Of a stretch of DNA of 53,210 bases, positions 50,747 to 53,210 are shown one piece after another. The stretch's first letter is position 1. Each line of letters begins with the position of its first letter. The notes below the pieces were generated by a model, which saw only the letters and a list, made by a program, of their open reading frames with translations, was not told where the DNA came from and searched no databases. A program made the position numbers and the translations under genes. The stretch is from Pleurocapsales cyanobacterium LEGE 10410 (lineage in GTDB: Bacteria; Cyanobacteriota; Cyanobacteriia; Cyanobacteriales; Xenococcaceae), in contig JADEXJ010000025.1 of the NCBI GenBank assembly GCA_015207195.1, forward strand, positions 1 to 53,210, in the 5' to 3' direction.

Positions 50747-52396
50747 CTACGATCGCTTGGCAAGCCCAAATTTCGCCCGCTCTTGGTCAGTCCAAGGTTT
50801 AATCTCAAAGTGAGCAGGGTTGCTTTTATTGATAAGCGGTATGGGTCGAAGGTTATCTTCCTGAAATATGACAGGACATTCTTTCTCAAGCATTTCGGGG
50901 GTAATTTTTGCTATCTGTGCGATTTCGCCTGGGCGATAGAAAAAGGCGGTGCTGCCGTCTTTATCGGGGGGTGGTATTTGGGCTAAGTCTTCAGGTCTTA
51001 CAATTGGTTCCTGCCGTTCTTCTTTCTTGGTTCCTACAACACGACGTTCTTTTTTGATGAACCTGTGATCGGTTCTGGCAATTGGTGTAGGACTAGTAAT
51101 GATTTGGGGTTCATCTTCAAACTCAACTGTCACACTATAAGTATACTCCCATTCAACAATTGGTTCAGTATAAACGACAGTATGATAGCCTATATGATGT
51201 TCGGTTAAAAACACCGCATCTTCATAGCTAATGCCTGTCACGACAATCGAGCGGAAGTAGGACAGCAATGCTAAAAGCGCATCATCCCCTACAATCTCTC
51301 TTGCTTTTGAAAGATTTAGTAAGGTAAGAAAAACTCTAATTCCCTTCGATCGCCCGATTTCCATCAGCCTATCAAGTCCATCGATGATTGATAAAAGCAT
51401 CAATAGCCCTTCATCGATAATAAAGTAGGTGGCATCAATCGCTCTATCTTGAGCCTTATCAGGAAGCATCATACAATGCTGCATAAGCTTATTGAGGATG
51501 AATCTATTAAGCGGATCGAGAAGGTTTTTTGCCGTTTCATCAAATCCAAGGAGCCACACTCCATCCCAGTCCTCAATGGTTAATCGCTCGGTTGCGTGAC
51601 TATCTCGTGCTGCAATTATCTTCCAATCCTGTACGATTGCCATGAGAGACGAGTAGTGATTAGAGCCGTTTTTTGGATGCTCAAGATTAGCCCGCACATA
51701 TTCTCTATCTTTTTGAGGGAGGGGAGATAAAAACGTCATCAAGTCGTCTAACTCCAAGGTGCCTTGTTCGTTAAAGGTAATTAAGGCAATGGCATTAAAG
51801 ATATCTCGGTAGGTAAACTCGTCAATCTCACCTTTATGAACCCTCTGTACCAGAGAAAATATTATGGTCTGGAAAATATTTTTTGTTGTTTCTTTCCAGT
51901 AGCGATCTTCGCCCTTGGCAACATCTTCTTTGGTAGTCTGACAAAGCGTGAGTGCAAAATCTTCAGCATCAGTTTCATTTCTAATCAAACTTGCCAGAGA
52001 AAGTGCGCTAAATTCAGTCTTCAGTGGATTTAGTATCTTGGCATCAATATCGTGTCGTTTGAGTAACACTTCCTGGTCGCCTTTGACATCAAAGATAATT
52101 GCCCTACTTGAGCCTACCGCATGATTGACACAGACCGTTTGAGAGACGACGGTATTGAGTAGTAGTGATTTTCCAGAGCCAGGATTTCCTAAAATAAGGA
52201 GATTTTTTACTTCTTCCTCATAGGAAACTTTTAAGAATTCTCCCTTTTTGTTCACTCCAAAGGGAAGCGTTCCCATATGTTGTTTCCAGAGCTTCCATAC
52301 TCTGCTTATCTTCTCTGCCCTTTCAGCCCTGGCGTTTAGTCCAAATAGATCCTTAAAAAACGCTCCTATAATTGAGAACATAGGTTTTAAAAGCAT
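50747..52396 (-). CDS. VirD4/TraD-type coupling protein, operon-terminal copy
   Basis: 549 residues. Walker A GNPGSGKS at 70-77, KGDQE soon after, a Walker B segment (ATYFIIDEGLLML) near the middle, and a TraG/TraD-like C-terminal third with a charged tail. The N terminus has only a weak hydrophobic stretch (MFSIIGAFFKDLF), unlike the two clear helices of the copy at 35168. It may be held at the membrane by the proteins of its operon. It overlaps the preceding metallopeptidase gene by 10 bases. The C-terminal part about 425-480 has repeated charged motifs. Confidence 0.88.
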   Translation of the reverse strand: MLLKPMFSIIGAFFKDLFGLNARAERAEKISRVWKLWKQHMGTLPFGVNKKGEFLKVSYEEEVKNLLILGNPGSGKSLLLNTVVSQTVCVNHAVGSSRAIIFDVKGDQEVLLKRHDIDAKILNPLKTEFSALSLASLIRNETDAEDFALTLCQTTKEDVAKGEDRYWKETTKNIFQTIIFSLVQRVHKGEIDEFTYRDIFNAIALITFNEQGTLELDDLMTFLSPLPQKDREYVRANLEHPKNGSNHYSSLMAIVQDWKIIAARDSHATERLTIEDWDGVWLLGFDETAKNLLDPLNRFILNKLMQHCMMLPDKAQDRAIDATYFIIDEGLLMLLSIIDGLDRLMEIGRSKGIRVFLTLLNLSKAREIVGDDALLALLSYFRSIVVTGISYEDAVFLTEHHIGYHTVVYTEPIVEWEYTYSVTVEFEDEPQIITSPTPIARTDHRFIKKERRVVGTKKEERQEPIVRPEDLAQIPPPDKDGSTAFFYRPGEIAQIAKITPEMLEKECPVIFQEDNLRPIPLINKSNPAHFEIKPWTDQERAKFGLAKRS

Positions 52397-53210
52397 ATCC
52401 CTGATTCGTACCCCCTTAGAAATGATTTTGCTCGTTCAGATCCAGTGCCGTGACTGTTGTGATAGTCACCAATAGCAATGGTGTTTTTTAGTAACTCATC
52501 AATTCCTATCTCGACCGTTTTGGTATCAGTCTCTTGTAGAAATTGCGCTCTAATAGAGCGACCAGCCAGGCAATCTGCTTCTTGTTCTTTAATTTCGGAA
52601 TTAGGTTGAGTAATTCCTGGACTTTTAATGAAATACTGTACGGAATGAGCGACTTCATGGGAGATGGTATATCCCTCGCTACGTTCAAAGTTAAGTTTTT
52701 CTTTACTCGCTCTTTGAACATTTAGTTCGGGAAAGTACGCAATAAGCCTATCTGTATGGCAGTACGCACTTTGTCGTAATATATCGTTACCACATGAAGT
52801 TTTAATTCCCTCCTCAACTGAAACAATCTTGATCACAGGAGCTATATAATCGGGATAGTGAGCTTTCCAGTAGGCAATATCTTTACCAAACTGCGCCGAA
52901 ACCCGTAGACGCTCTTCTTCAGTGCCACCAATTACTGAGCCAGGCTCGCCTGCTGCAACTGTTGGAGTCTTGACAGCTTCAGAGACTCCCTCCTGCCTTA
53001 ATTTCCCTTCAACCATGACCATGAATAAAAGTACGGTAGAGGCTAGTGCGAGCTTGGCAATGCGATCGAGCTGATTAAAACCTCCACCACGGTTTCTTCT
53101 TGGAATCAAGGCAATCTTACTAGTTGTTGTTGGAGTTGCTCTTACCGCTTTATAGCCTCCCGCAAACCTGACAGAAGCCATTTCTGTTTCAACGACCACG
53201 GCACCCAAAA
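52387..53210 (-). CDS. C-terminal part of pentapeptide / membrane / zinc metallopeptidase protein (starts at 536)
   Basis: Residues 138-410 of the protein that begins at 536 in the circular molecule. After the pentapeptide-like part comes a proline/threonine linker, one membrane helix (about 187-203, LALASTVLLFMVMV), and then a neutral zinc metallopeptidase domain: HEVAH at 321-325, the third ligand region EQEADCLAG (about 345-353), and a C-terminal HGTGSERAKSFLRGYESG. This pattern is the YpfJ-type zinc peptidase family. A single membrane helix would put the protease on one side and the pentapeptide domain on the other. No start codon at 53208 is needed: the frame continues upstream past the junction. 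Confidence 0.87.
   Translation of the reverse strand, partial: LGAVVVETEMASVRFAGGYKAVRATPTTTSKIALIPRRNRGGGFNQLDRIAKLALASTVLLFMVMVEGKLRQEGVSEAVKTPTVAAGEPGSVIGGTEEERLRVSAQFGKDIAYWKAHYPDYIAPVIKIVSVEEGIKTSCGNDILRQSAYCHTDRLIAYFPELNVQRASKEKLNFERSEGYTISHEVAHSVQYFIKSPGITQPNSEIKEQEADCLAGRSIRAQFLQETDTKTVEIGIDELLKNTIAIGDYHNSHGTGSERAKSFLRGYESGICF
53084..53210. repeat. Terminal direct repeat, right copy (circular overlap)
   Basis: Identical to bases 1-127; see that entry. Counting it once gives the circular length of 53,083 bp. Confidence 0.95.

Overview
The window is almost certainly a complete circular cyanobacterial plasmid. Bases 1-127 are repeated exactly as 53084-53210, so the molecule closes to about 53,083 bp, and one gene reads without interruption across the artificial ends. 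A cyanobacterial host is indicated by many copies of the HIP1 octamer GCGATCGC (for example 6764, 7537, 11753, 12804, 18843, 20194) and by a DUF1816 protein, a family known mainly from cyanobacteria. No tRNA, rRNA, CRISPR array or metabolic operon was seen.

Backbone (34.5-43.3 kb): a Rep_3-type initiator with iterons, a ParA plus small partner with long palindromes between them, a candidate oriT next to a MobA/MobL relaxase, a small TraD-like relaxosome protein, and a VirD4-type coupling ATPase coupled to a membrane NERD-like nuclease. A second transfer block crosses the junction (4742 down to 1, then 53083 down to 50747). It is one tightly coupled operon with a TraK/TraL/TraM-like trio, four unrecognised proteins (three with membrane segments), a three-part pentapeptide / membrane / zinc-metallopeptidase protein, and a second coupling ATPase. 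A second, short MobA/MobL relaxase lies at 6759-7535. No VirB4, VirB11 or pilus gene is visible. The plasmid therefore looks mobilizable, with two relaxases and two coupling proteins and no mating-pair apparatus of its own.

Cargo: 8.5-11.6 kb holds six small unknown genes on one strand, two of them diverged duplicates (DUF6876-like). The region 14.98-26.1 kb is a defence island: type I restriction-modification (hsdM-hsdS-hsdR) followed by a Qat system (qatA, qatB, qatC, with qatD turned round to face them). An AIPR-family gene (45.1-46.8 kb) and a NADAR gene (43.5-44.0 kb) add possible defence functions. ArdA antirestriction sits in a + strand cluster (30.1-34.5 kb) with a WGR protein and structured spacers, resembling the leading region of a transferred plasmid. 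Five toxin-antitoxin pairs are scattered through the window. An archaeo-eukaryotic-type primase (26.6-28.8 kb) lies beside a highly structured 490-bp spacer and a short tyrosine recombinase. There are also two serine resolvases, one with a complete three-subsite res site.

A regulatory patch at 47.7-49.9 kb carries DUF2294 (MpsC-like), DUF1816, a CheY-like receiver and a Crp/Fnr regulator. The best candidates for something undescribed are the junction-spanning coupling-protein operon with its unusual metallopeptidase, the 8.5-11.6 kb small-gene cluster, and the structured spacers of the ArdA and primase regions.
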